From contig NW_020656077.1 in the NCBI RefSeq assembly GCF_003589595.1, forward strand, positions 4,461,538-4,525,537: 64,000 nt of DNA. Direction: 5' to 3'. The notes below the pieces were generated by a model. The model was not told where the DNA came from and ran no database searches. It saw only the letters and a program-made list of their open reading frames with translations. Below are positions 46,251 through 58,182 of this stretch, piece after piece (the first letter of the stretch is position 1; the number at the start of each line of letters is the position of its first letter). The translations under genes and the position numbers were made by a program. This DNA comes from Hyposmocoma kahamanoa (Eukaryota; Arthropoda; Insecta; Lepidoptera; Cosmopterigidae).

Positions 46251-46522
46251 TTAAACTCTCGCCTCTCCCAAGGCCTAAAAAATTAATTTTGAATTTTTAA
46301 ATGGGAGAGGCGGTATTTCCCGGCAATGGCAGGCAGGAAATGGGGTCAGGGACTCAGGTCCAAGAATCGGCGAACAATACGTGCCGTATCGAGCAGGACC
46401 GCCTTCTGCATTTGTGCTGGAAGCGACACGCCACAGAAATCCAAATTATTATTATTATTATTATTATTATTATTTTCGTATTTATTTTAAACTCTCGCCT
46501 CTCCCAAGGCCTAAAAAATTAA
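46246..46522 (+). mobile_element. ATT-tailed LINE fragment between 41-bp direct repeats
   Basis: A 41-base sequence (TTATTTTAAACTCTCGCCTC and following) occurs identically at 46246-46286 and 46482-46522. Between them lies a fragment with CAGGACCGCCTTCTGCATTT and an (ATT)n tail at 46445-46472. The layout suggests insertion with a long target duplication. Tandem duplication of a 3' end is the alternative. Confidence 0.55.
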
Positions 46523-46923
46523 ATTAAATTATTATTATTACTTATCATTTTATTAAAACCATTTTCAATCATTACTATTGTTTTATTTAATATAAAAAAA
46601 TTCTGTATCACATAATACTCGTACAAAAAAAAAGTAAAATAAAAAGAAAAAATGTTTATTTAGGTATACACCCATTAATAAATGAAACATTATTTATTAC
46701 ATTAATGTAATGTAATAAATAAAATTTAATGGGTTTGTAATGACATACCCATTAAATTGAATTTTATTAACAATAAATGATACGACTATGTTAAAAATTA
46801 AAAAAAAAAATTTTTTAATTTTAATTTTAATTTAATTTTTAATTAAAATTTTTAATATGACTATGTAATTATTAATTTTAGTACAGTACCAAAAAAACCT
46901 ACCTCAAAAGTCATTCATCCCGT

Positions 46924-47168
46924 CAGTTTGCCACCTTTAGGGCGCGTTCAAATTAGACGCTGTAATCCGCGCTGCAGCAGCGCTGCAGCCGCGCGCTTAG
47001 AGGTGGAATATTTTCATCAATTTTAAATGGGACCACTTCTGAGGTAACCTCTTTCCAACAAAAAATAATCATCAAAATCGGTTCACAAATGCCTGAGTTA
47101 CCGCGTAACATACGTACAAAAAAAACAAGCAGTCGAATTGAGAACTTCCTCCTTTTTTTGAAGTCGGT
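46924..47168 (+). repeat. Dispersed repeat family E with inner insertion (copy E2)
   Basis: This is a full family E copy ending GAATTGAGAACTTCCTCC with TTTTTTTGAAGTCGG. At 46940-46996 a GC-rich 57-bp segment interrupts it between two TTA triplets. This looks like a small insertion with a 3-bp duplication. Confidence 0.75.
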
Positions 47169-47230
47169 CAATTATATCACAACTACCTATCAACACACAT
47201 TATGTCAGGTTTATTCTTATGTGCTTCGAA

Positions 47231-47648
47231 AAGAAGGATGGCGACATTCCGTGTATTTTGTGACCCAGAGTTTTTGACGACGTGCATTAAGGAGACCAAT
47301 CAATACTTGTGATTAATTATCAAAGCAGCAAAAAAGCTAATTGAGTACAGCCTGTAGAAGCTAGGGTTATAAAGTTGATATAGGTTATGTTTATAAAATT
47401 GCCTTGTATTTCGTTTCAGATGTTTGTTCGTAGTGGCACAAAACAACAAATTTTCAGTTTGTTCCCAAAAATAATAAAGTGCTTCCCGAACATTCCCAAA
47501 TCTGCCAAACTCTGCCACATTTAATATAACTTATCATGTTCTGCAGCAATGAAAATGAATAAAAACAAAATCTGCCCAAATGGCAGAAATCTGCCACAAA
47601 CGGTCACATTGTTCTCAATATCAATGTGACATTGACATTGGCAAGAGG
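47231..47648 (+). repeat. Dispersed repeat family D (copy 2)
   Basis: This is a second copy of the 415-bp family at 21656-22070, with the same blocks in the same order and only small differences. It lies between two opposed family E pieces. Confidence 0.8.
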
Positions 47649-47735
47649 TCTCTTGTCAAAACGCTCCTTTGCAACTTTCATTATCCCTCATTTAAATGTT
47701 GTCTAAATATTTTGTCACATTGTGTTTTATTTTTT

Positions 47736-47827
47736 AACCGACTTCAAACAGACGGGATGAATGACTTTTGAGGTGCCCTCCATAGTGGTCCCATTTAATT
47801 TTTAAGAAAATCATCCACCTCTAAGGG
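47736..47827 (-). repeat. Family E fragment, inverted (copy E3)
   Basis: AACCGACTTCAAACAGACGG, ATGAATGACTTTTGAGGTGC, GGTCCCATTTAATTTT and CCACCTCTAAGG are family E blocks in reverse orientation. Confidence 0.7.
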
Positions 47828-48947
47828 GGCTGCTCACGCATGATGATTCATTTTCATAAATAGCTCATAAATTTTGCCTTTAGGAGCAATTATTTTAATG
47901 GTTAATTTTGCTATTCTCCAATTCAAGGCGTTTTTTCTCTCAATATACTTTGAGTAGTGAGAACCGATTTTTATTATCTCTTGTGTCAAGTCCCGTACAG
48001 TGGCGAACTAGGGGATGAATAATTGGTTATTTCATTAGGTATTTTATAGCTTTAATGTTTTATGTGTGTACTATAAAATAACCAATACTTCGGGTAGGTA
48101 AACATTTCATTCATTTATGCTTAAAATAAAACGTTACCTAATCTATGGTCGAGCTGAATCAATTGCGTTGTATTCTTGCATCTATTCTAAAATACAATGT
48201 TTTAGCAATTTTTTTATTCCCGACTTCTAAAAATATACAAAAATATATTGATAATTAAGCATAAACTAAAACACAAAATTATACTAGCTTTCGCCATCCT
48301 TCTTTTAATGTAATTCTAATCTAAAAACCAGCTTTAGGCAATCATATGCATACATGACAATGAGAACGAGATGAACGCGAGTTAACGCTTGAATCGGCCG
48401 CGGTTACGCTAACACACCCAGAGCTACGTTCCTACCACAATTGCGTAATTCGCCTCGAGTTCATAAACGCTTCTCTTTTACGAGCCACTTGCTCATCCTT
48501 TGTGATTTCAATTACTACTCTGCGAACTGTTGAACTGAATACCAGAGTTCACTTGTGTAGAGTTATCGGTGCATTCTTCAATTTGAAATGTTTAGTCGTC
48601 TTAATAAAACCCTGAGGTTACAAATGTTAAACTTTTCACGAGCAACTATTCCCTAATACGTAACGTACGCCCTGATCATGGTCAAATGACACATCCCACC
48701 ATATGGCACTTGGTGAAAGAAGAAGCCTTGACATTTGAGATGTGGTTTAAAAGTTAATGGGCGAAAGATACTTTTATCATATTTTACAATCCACATACAT
48801 ATAAGTAACGTAAAAACTAATTACAGTCCCAAGTACCGCCAAAAAGTGTTACAATTGAGTTGTTTTTATGGAACACAATACAAAGTACGTGTATCACTTT
48901 TTTGTTAACACAGCATTTGGTACGATTAAATATCTTTATTTTTTATA

Positions 48948-49195
48948 CAATACCAAGTGACGGAACAAACAAGTCGGGGGCTTCTATTTGCAGCAAAGGT
49001 CATAGGGACACTGCCACTGTGCCCGTCATCCTGGGACATAAGTTGACAAGTCCCATGTGCCTGTAACTTTATCACCCTTAACCTTTCAAACCGGAACGCA
49101 GTAATGATCGGACTACCACTTAACAGCAGAAATAGCTAAGATGGCAGTACTACCTGGACGAACTCTTTCACAAGGAGCTGTACTGCTACAAAATT
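48948..49195 (+). repeat. Dispersed repeat family A (copy A9)
   Basis: CCAAGTGACGGAACAAACAA, GGACACTGCCACTGTGCCCG, ATAAGTTGACAAGTCCCATG and AGGAGCTGTACTGCTACAAA are present in order. The block between the opening and the CACTGCC segment is deleted. Confidence 0.75.
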
Positions 49196-49482
49196 TAATT
49201 TACAAAATATTTTAGTTAATAAATTAATGCAATAGAAGTAAATTACTACGAGATTAATTCAACATCGACAATCCATTTTATTGAGTAGGTAGTAGATAGG
49301 AGTACTTGTTTTGTTAGTACCTTGATAAAAAGTAGTAACGAAATAGAAAACAACCTTTAGTCGTCGCACTTTGGTACACGACAAAATAATACAAGAGCGA
49401 TGTCTCCTAACACAGGCCCTATCAAGCCTAAAAGAAAATATCAGTCCGTCTGGATCAAGCTGATATGTAAATTAACAAATAA

Positions 49483-49740
49483 TGCAGTAGAAATGAGAAC
49501 TTTGAGAAATTTGGCTGGAGTGACTCTGATGGATAAATTATATAACTATGGATAAATTATGGAACAGTGTGATAAGAGAGCGTTGCGGCGTGAAGATATA
49601 GTGACAAAGATAGCGAAAGGGATGCTTAATTAGATGTTTCGGCCATACGGAGAGAATTAATAAAAAAAAGTTGGTAAGGGCTGACCAAGGCGTACTTGCC
49701 AAGTCACTAGCACTAACGCGCTTTGATGAAAACATGTGTG
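49483..49740 (+). pseudogene. RTE-like LINE reverse transcriptase, C-terminal fragment
   Basis: Translated with frameshifts, the segment reads VEMRTLRNLAGVTLMDKL, then NSVIRERCGV, then VTKIAKGML and a decayed FGH-like position. This is the familiar C-terminal block of RTE-type endonuclease/reverse transcriptase proteins. Stops and shifts make it non-functional. Confidence 0.7.
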
Positions 49741-50382
49741 TCAGGACCATAGCAAGTGGAAGGCTTTTGCCTCTGCTTACCCCTTCAAAACTTTTTTTTT
49801 TTACTACATCAAAAAATACTGGTATTTAACTATATTTCCGGTTACATCACGTGGAATGGTAAAATCCACGGCACAGTTCTATTTTAGGTTATTTTATTTT
49901 AACTCTTACAAACAACAAAGATGTCGGAACTAAATTACTAAGTGGAAAAACTAAATTGTCAACTCTACAGCCCACGTGATCAAACGTGGTTTAAAATGGA
50001 GAAACCTCCAGACTGGTTTATTTTAGTAATTTCTACAATTGCCATCGACATTAATAGAATATTTGCGCAGAAATATGCTATTACGGCAATTTGTAAACTA
50101 GCCCCAGAATGTTTCTGAGAGATAAATTGAAAAAAGTTGAACATTCTTATATTGGCATCACAATACATTTATGATAATGTGATTAATGTTAAAAAGACAA
50201 GTAATGCCTCTTTCCCACACATAAATTTCTATCCTAAGTTTACCTGGAAGAAACTACTACTTAAGAACAAGACTGCAGTTCTGCCCTCCTTATCATAACT
50301 AACGCAATTGACATTTTTAGCAAAATTGAGTTATTAATTGGAACAGCGAAACGAGATCTACAACCCCCTCTTACTTACTGAC

Positions 50383-50665
50383 TTACTCCGCTGGCTCAGC
50401 GACCCAAGATGTGTCTTGGCTTCCGAAACGAGATGATGCCACTTTTTTCGGTCCTGTACAATCTCTCGCCAATTGATGGCTTGTAGTTCGCGCAGGTCCC
50501 CGTCCACAGCGTCACTCCAGCGATACCCGTGACGACGAACTGGTCTTCATCCAGTACGTCGACCAAGATAGGCTCTCCTCACGTTCCGATCCTCTACCAT
50601 CCTTTCTAAATGGCCGAGCCAACGAAGCCTGTGCGCTTTGGTTTCGCCGAGTGACGTTTGGCTGG
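50383..50665 (-). pseudogene. LINE reverse transcriptase, C-terminal fragment
   Basis: Minus-strand reading gives KAHRLRWLGHLERMVEDRNV, RRAYLG, then after a stop WSDAVDGDLRELQAINWREI and KWHHLVSEAKTHLGSLSQRS. The RLRWLGHLERM block is the standard end of many insect LINE polyproteins. The plus-strand sequence ends against the MITE at 50674. Confidence 0.8.
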
Positions 50666-50673
50666 GCTGAGCT

Positions 50674-50901
50674 CATTGACTTACAAATAAATGGACGACG
50701 GGTCTAATACAAAAACCACGAAAAAAATGTCCCAAGTCAACCTATTCGAAATTTAAATTGTAATGTCATCGCAGTATCGCGCTGTCAGTAGAACAAATGA
50801 AGACTAAAGCGGAGTGTCGCGCTCTGTATACGATTTTAGCGCCTTAAAAGTGCGGACACTTTTTAGCGCGGACCCGACGTCCATATAATTGTAAGTCAAT
50901 G
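50674..50901. mobile_element. hAT-type MITE, 228 bp
   Basis: The element is flanked by the 8-bp repeat GCTGAGCT (50666-50673 and 50902-50909). The ends read CATTGACTTACAAATAAATG and, from the right, CATTGACTTACAATTATATG. Both continue into GGAC and CGGGTC. There is no coding capacity. A related end occurs at 41691-41740. Confidence 0.85.
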
Positions 50902-52018
50902 GCTGAGCTCTTCTATTTGTCACAACCCCCTCTAACCGGTTCTTTATATAAAAAACTTTAGGTTCCAATATCTCGAAAGTTACAGAATTGGAAATGCGTT
51001 GTTATTACAAGAAGGACAGTGTTTTACATCAGATCGTTATTTCTTTGTTATATTCATAGTTGTAATTTTTTTAATGTGTAATAAAAAATATTTCAATTAT
51101 AATACAAGGAACAATAATATCGAATAAAGTGCCATCTCGTGTTGCATAACAGAATTCTAAAAGCAAATAGTTAATCAACTGAATAGAATAAAATGAACAG
51201 TTTGATCTAAATTTTTTTACGAAAAAGTTTATACTATCTAATATCGTTTGAAAATCAAGACTATGTCTTATCTTAGTAATGTAAGATTCTGTTTCCAAGT
51301 GTGAACGTCAAGTTAAACGACAACGGCTTTGGTACTAAAGCCGCTTGATACGATTTCCACTAATTTATTTCATGACTGGTACAGAAACCTGCAAGACAGA
51401 TATTTACTTTCCAAAGACGTTTAGAGACAAAAAATATTAATAGTGTGCTGCTATATGTGGCTTAGCGCGCACAAGTTCAAGTTTAATGTAGATATGGCTC
51501 CGGATATGATTCCGCCAACGTCAGGGTTAGAACTCATTGCTATGATGAGACATTTTAACGGTTACTGAAAGATTTTTGGGGCTCCGAGTATAACAATGAG
51601 ATTATTATGTTTATACTGTCAAATCCATTCACGTAACATTACAACAATTAACTTCAATATCAGAGCTAACACACAATAGCTGTATTCTTTTAATATTTGG
51701 ACAATTATTTTTTTATTAAGCAATCGCAAAGCCAAGCTGCAATGCACAGACCACGACGGCGATGAATTCGGTCGGGCGATGGCGGCGGACGGCGGCGACA
51801 CGTCAACTTCCCGCATTCAAATTCAAACGGGGCTCGTCTATAAACAAGTATTGTTCGCGGTCATAATACCGGCGCATTGTGAAAGTGACGCCAATAACAT
51901 CGTCACAATCTCCGCTTGCAAACAATCGCTCCATGACACATATAAAATTTGTCTTTCGTTCCCCATATCTATAACACACTATGAATTATATAATGCATGT
52001 ACATACATAACCACCTGG

Positions 52019-52300
52019 TGAAATTACAGGCACATGGGATTTGTTAACTTATGTCTCAGGGTGATGGGCGCTTTGGCAGTGCCCCTCAGATCTTTGCAAT
52101 TCAAATCTCTGAGTGGCACTGCAACTGTTATAGACAGGGGTGTAGCTTACCTAAATAAATAGTTTAAATCATATTATTATGTATGTTAGTCTATAAGGTA
52201 TGTGTTATATGGGTCTTTTGTAACCTGAAAATAAATAAATAATTAAAAATAAAATTACCATCCGGCGCACGACTTGTTCGTCCTGTCGCTTAATATTATT
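52019..52300 (-). repeat. Family A split by an insertion (copy A10)
   Basis: The first part (52019-52152: AATTACAGGCACATGGGATT, GCAGTGCCCCTCAGATCTTT, CTCTGAGTGGCACTGCAACT) and the second (52255-52300: CATCCGGCGCACGACTTGTT, CGTCCTGTCGCTTAATATT) are separated by about 100 bp of AT-rich sequence. That sequence ends in AAATAAATAAATAATT and is probably an inserted retroposon tail. Confidence 0.7.
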
Positions 52301-52312
52301 AAAAAAAACTAC

Positions 52313-52392
52313 ATCGAAATCGGTTCATAAATATCGAAGTAATCGCGTTACAAAGGTACACACAATAAAAATACAGTTAAATAGAGAATATT
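52313..52392 (+). repeat. Family E, 3' part (copy E4)
   Basis: ATCGAAATCGGTTCATAAAT, AGTAATCGCGTTACAAAGGT and ACAGTTAAATAGAGAA match the second half of family E with divergence. Confidence 0.55.
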
Positions 52393-52930
52393 TTTTCATA
52401 GTTATGATATAATTAGTAAAATTCAACATTTTGTCGTAAGACCACGTCAGGATAAAATAAATCGGTAATGTGCTGTTTTCAGTCCTTGTCCCGTTTTTGT
52501 TTGGGGACTACAATGTAAATCAATCAGTTAATTGGCTAGACTACATACTTTCTTTTTGTAATAATGAAAGTAAACTTAGAAAATTAGGGAAGGAAATATG
52601 ACCAGAACGAATTCCCCCTCGCCAGTCATTGATTTCTTTATGGAGATCACGTAATCAAAAACTATTTCGTCTATATATTTAATTGTAATTGTGAAGATTG
52701 ATTCTTGAAGATTGAAGATTCAAGACAATATATACTGCCACTTGATTTTTTATGCGTTGTCGATTTGCAGTCCATATTTAATGTTTTCTTATTAAGGGTT
52801 CTCAATGAAAAACCAAACTTAAAATCGATACACCTACGTTGAAACGAGATTTTGATTTATTTATAATAATTAACATGAAGAAATGAAAACAATTTTTGCA
52901 GATCGAAATCACGTATTATAAAATTGTTTT

Positions 52931-53092
52931 ATTTTTCAAACAAACCTACGTTTCGGACCCTTTACAGGTGTCATGGTCACAGTTGACTGGTGGTCCCATA
53001 GTTTTTGAAAAACAAATACAATTTAGATCCGAAAAAAATGGTTTCATTTCCTATGTGTAACAATCACGAAAACATAAGAACCCGATAAGTTA
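52931..53092 (+). repeat. Family B, both halves (copy B9)
   Basis: TTCAAACAAACCTACGTTTC, GGACCCTTTACAGGTGTCAT and, after the centre, GGTTTCATTTCCTATGTGTA and CAATCACGAAAACATAAGA show both inner halves and the complete right end. Confidence 0.75.
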
Positions 53093-56000
53093 ACACGAAA
53101 GTTTGGAAGTCTATGTCAGAGGAAGTATTATTGATTTATAACTTTTTAATTTAATGAAATGTTATGAAATACATAAATTTTGGTTTAAAATTCAAGAAAC
53201 TGAAAAAATAATAGCAAAATATCAAAATGGCTAGAACACCAGGGTAAGTTTTTAAAAAGTGTCGCACGCACGAGCATTATTGAAATCGGTAGCGAAGTAC
53301 TCTTAACTTCGTATAAAACATATTTAAAAAAATCATCATTAATGTGAAAAATGGCCAAGCTCTGTCAAAAGCATATTGCTAAACCAGAAAAGAACAAAAT
53401 GCAAATTTATTTAAAAAAAAATACATGTTTCTAAAAGTTACATACATTCATTTACACACATAACTGTGTCATACATCTAGAAATGTCCTAACAGAGAACA
53501 TCCATTTTTTTCAATTGCGAAAAATCTGAATATTATATCTATAACCAGCTAAACTATGTGGACTCTATTTTGATACAAAATTTAAATAAGAAAAATATAC
53601 CTAGCGTACCGTGTACTTTCTGAATATATATACCTTAATAATATGAATAAAATGTTTATGGTTTAATATTAAATGTATCATATATTTGGACAGCAAAATA
53701 TATACAATAAATACTTCATTTGAGATTAGTGGAATCTGTATTTTTTTTTGTGTACAATGAATGATTATATACATGGTGACTTGAAAGTGGTGCCGAGGTT
53801 TTGACAGGGTGGAATCGTAAAGTTTTCAATCGCGCTTAGGCTTAAGAATTTTTAAACATTTTCTTAAAATAAACAAATACATATTATATGACACGTGAAC
53901 AAAGATTTACATTTATACTATTAATTACTATAAAAGTAGCACAGGAAAAATACTACATTTCATCGAGTTAAATCATGCAAACAAGATGACGGAAAAAACC
54001 AACTTATTGCAATTGCATTGCATTCAATTAAGTTTAAAATTAACACTTTTTCAATGATTCCTCCAAATACTCGTACAAAAGGATAAATTCAAAATCTTTT
54101 AAATGTTGTTACGTAATAAACAGAAAAATTAGAAAAAGCAGGTCATGCCAAAAATCCATAATCCTACATTTTTACAGATACGTAATTAAGTAGCCACAGA
54201 TCAGGCAAAGTATATTTACCTAAACTTCAAGTTTCAATATAGAGTGGATAATACGTCTCTGAATAATTAAAAAGAAAAGGAAAAATATAAAAAATAATAT
54301 GGCCAAATTTAAAAAAAAATTACAAAACTTTTCTTGTAAGTACATACACTACCGTCGAATAGTAATCGCTAGTTACACATCGAATGTATAGAATAAAATA
54401 TAATACAATGATTACGAAATTTTGGAAAGATGTAATATACACTCTACTATATTTAGTGCTAAAAAAATGTACTTAGGTACATCCATTTTTTTAGCACTAA
54501 ATATCGTCGAATGTACAAAATTTACTATTTAGCTATTTTCATATAATTTTTAGTAATTATTAAAGCATTGAAGATATATTTCAATATTCTTTCATGTAAG
54601 AAAAAATATACGTGTCTAGGTGAATAAAAAAAGTGATAGAAAATGTATTTCTAATTTTTTGCGTGTTCTTAACCATTACGAGCTATGGCAGAATATCTCG
54701 AGGGCAATGCACTTCATACAGTCCTCTGTAGCCGAGTCATAGACCCATTTGACACGTCAAATAAACTTATTTTGAACAAGATTTTTTTATTAACAGTTCC
54801 GAAAACTAAAGAGTGTGATTCGACATCGATTTCACTTAATATTCTGTCAAATTTCGAAGCCAGTTTCAGAAGCACCGTGTATACAAAACAATCTAAGTAT
54901 GTCGATTATTTCAAATGCAAAAAGTAAGACAGAGACTATGCCGATCGATGTAACGTGCATAACTGATGAAATTTATGTCGGTCGAATTGCCAACGGATAC
55001 GTGCTCTTTGGGGTAATCTCTCGATTCAAGTACCTACAAGGTAAATGAGGCAGAAGCATCACTTATTACTCCCACATATTTTACTAACTACCGCCTCAAT
55101 TAATTATTCCGCAAATCAACCGCGTTGTTCACTAACTAGTGAGCGATCATCTCGACTTATTTAACCGCTTCTGCGACGGTGTTATAAAACTAAATGTCCA
55201 ATACTAGTTTAGATAAAGGCATCCCAAAATAATTGAATTTTTAGTCTTACTCGTTTACTTTCAATATGAGACAGTCAAATTATCTTTAATCATTTATACA
55301 CAAAACTAAGTTAAAGTAATACCTAAGTAACGTGTCCATGTAAAATCACGTACTTAGTGTGCCTGTGGTCGTGTACCTGTGGACAGGGTCGATGTGGCTG
55401 TTCACACAGACGCGAGTATGGATTACGCCGCTAATATATGCAAAATATAACAACACATATACTACGCCAGCTCATCTTCGCGTTCACGTGCTAACTACCC
55501 ATAATTGGGCCCATTGTTTGGGTCTGATTAGAGTCTCATGGGTAATTAATTGGTAAATTTATCCGCTGTACGCCCACTTTTAATTTACTTTCCCTTGTTT
55601 ACATCGTATTAAATGTGGGTAATTTCGTTTTTATCTTCATGCCGTGTAACGACAAGCCTGTGAGATTATTTTGAATGAAGCGAGTCTTGTCGTTCGTCAC
55701 GCTTCAACCATTGCAGGTTCGTATCAAAAGTCCATAAAAGGCGGAAATTTTTTGGAGTTCACGTTGTGAGCACGATATATATGTTCCCTTTTATCGGTTT
55801 TAGTAATTGGGAAATAAGCCGATTTTATATAGGAAATGGACTATTTTTAGTACACAGAAACACTAAACTAGTACAATTAATTAATTCATATTTATCAAGT
55901 TTATTTGAAATCATGAATGTATTCTAGTACATCTTTAACATAATCAATTCTGTCCTAAAGATTTGCCATTGTATTGCATGAGATCTAGTGACACCACAAT

Positions 56001-57462
56001 TAAAAGAACGTCAGCCGCTATACGAACAGTATAACAATATAATATGATTACATCATTATTGTGCTTGTTACAAGAGTCACTTTATTAAACTATCGCTCTC
56101 GTAACGTTTCACTATACCCATCTAAGGGGAGCTAGAGTCGATACATTGTAGGTTAAAGTTCGATTTCACAATTTTTCTCTGCACTTCCCGCTGAGTGCCA
56201 TTCAATTTCTTAGAACGTGACACTGGAACGTAATAACAGCAAACGAGTAGAAATAAATATCAAGTGGAATGTCCTCGACACAAGTCGTGTTCATACCGGC
56301 GCACCATGCACTGCAATGCACTGCTACAATCTATACTCGACAGGATAATATCGGTGGCGTAAACCTAATAAAAAACAAAACAGAAATAATATTTCATTTT
56401 ACATCGGCCTGTTTTTTGACGAAGGATGTGATGCTAGCCGATGAATAGCACCTAATCGTAAACAGTATTAATTTCTTAGACTTCAATCCGAGACGAGGTA
56501 AAATGGATACACAATATTCTATGCGTATTGTTTGAAACAATAGAAAATCACTTTCGCACTCGCGTCCAAGTTCGCAGTAGCAGTATTTGCTATTTTTGCT
56601 ATTGGCAATGATTACCTCCAACGCGTGTGGTAAATAGGATACGCAACACGTAAAATTGTGTGTTTTAGGTGTGCTGCACTCATATTCGAGCTGGCTTGTC
56701 CAGCACGCCCGGTTAACAGGAATCGAAGTTGTGTTCATAAACTTCCTGATCCAATACGAAAGTGTTGTTTTATGTGTGCAGCACGCTTCAGATAAAAAAC
56801 ATCGATGTAGTAAATAGCATATTACGTAACTATTGTTATATATAACCAAACTTATATACATCAAGTTATATTAAATATTGGGAGTTGTTTATAATTGACT
56901 AATTGTAAGTTAATAAGAAAAATGTATCTTAAAAATAACGAAATACTAAAATCTACGAACATAGATTCGAAATAATTTCCTTCAATTCCGCTGAATGAGA
57001 TATTGAAATAGTGCATTTCAATGCACAGCTGCTTCCCATAAAGCAAGTTCATGTCTTTCTACGTAGGTCAACGCGAATAATGCAAGTTCAATAGTTAAAC
57101 AAATTACAATCGGCAAAATATATTAAAAAATAACACATTCAAAAATCGAAACAAAAACATAAGTTTTCTTTGCCCAAAACAAAAAGATGAAAAATCTTCA
57201 TACAAATTCTTAGATATAAAAAAAACGTCCAATGAATTAAAAATGGGTGAGTTTATTTTGCACAGGCGAGAAATGGTTTCGATACGTAACCGAGACCATT
57301 TCTCACTCACAAATAAATTCCTGTTCCTTTTACTGTTGATTTCAATAAAGTTCCTAGAAAAAAATTTACAAAATAAACTACTTGTTAATATTTCGAGTAA
57401 CAGAATTAAGTAACATAATCGAAGATTACTTTTTAGAATTAAATTTTGGAGAGTTAGTATTT

Positions 57463-57800
57463 TTCCACCGGCGAGCCGTGACGAGGCCGGACGTACCTAC
57501 GTACGTAACACGCGATTAATATTAATAGCCATCGCGAGCTCGCGCGAGACCATACGGGCACTCGCGTGATCGCGCGAAATATCTTGTTTCCGTTATAAAA
57601 GTAATACTCTACGTAGGCAGCAATACGATTCAATGTTATATAAACAAATATTTCAATTCTCGCCTCGCCCATCGTCGTCAATCCAGACCAGTTCCACCAA
57701 AGATGCGCGAGGAGAGAATTGCAATTTTGTCATACAAATTTTAATCCTCGTCTCGCCTCGTCTCGCCTCTCCTCGTCTCGCCTCGCCGGTGGAAAACTGC
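57463..57800. repeat. Foldback with CTCGTCTCGCCTC minisatellite
   Basis: TTTTTCCACCGGCGAG (57463-57478 region) and CTCGCCGGTGGAAAAC (57785-57800 region) are inverted copies. Inside lies a second start (GTTCCACCAAAG, near 57690) and a tandem array of CTCGTCTCGCCT units (57748-57786). This suggests nested related MITEs. No target duplication was confirmed. Confidence 0.55.
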
Positions 57801-57964
57801 CTCAACTGCGTGAATCAAAGACAAAGTGTCTGTCAACGTTACACTTTTATCCAGGTTTTTCGAAAGAAGTTTCATTCGTAGGATACTTCCATTTGAGTTC
57901 CAAAACAACTATTTGAGTTATGCAAGGCGACTAATGAGCTGCGCCTACGTACATTGTCCCCTTA

Positions 57965-58182
57965 GGCTTAACTCACATCGGCGCAGAGTCGAAGCATCCC
58001 GTCGCGTCCTATTTTTTAACTACAACTCCTGACGACGCGCGTCGACGCGTGAAGCCGCTCGACTCCATATTTGCATAACAGAAATTTGTACCTTAATAAT
58101 GAGAAAATAGACATGAATATGCTATAGGCGAAAAACACGACGCGTCGCGACGCTTCGACTCTGCGCCAGTGTGAGTTGAACC
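57965..58182. mobile_element. MITE with TTA duplication and about 50-bp inverted ends
   Basis: The left end reads GGCTTAACTCACATCGGCGC, then AGAGTCGAAGC. The right end read inward is GGTTCAACTCACACTGGCGC, then AGAGTCGAAGC. TTA flanks both sides (57962-57964 and 58183-58185), as in PIF/Harbinger elements. The inner ends are rich in CGTCGCG and CGACGCG words. Confidence 0.85.

Noticed and set aside
51779..52021. Plus-strand frame starting MAADGGDTSTS
   Set aside because: It has a GC-rich start only. It runs into a family A repeat and has no conserved features.
56394..56864. Minus-strand frame of 156 codons
   Set aside because: No motif, no splice partner and no protein-like bias. It lies in the middle of a 21.6-kb intron.
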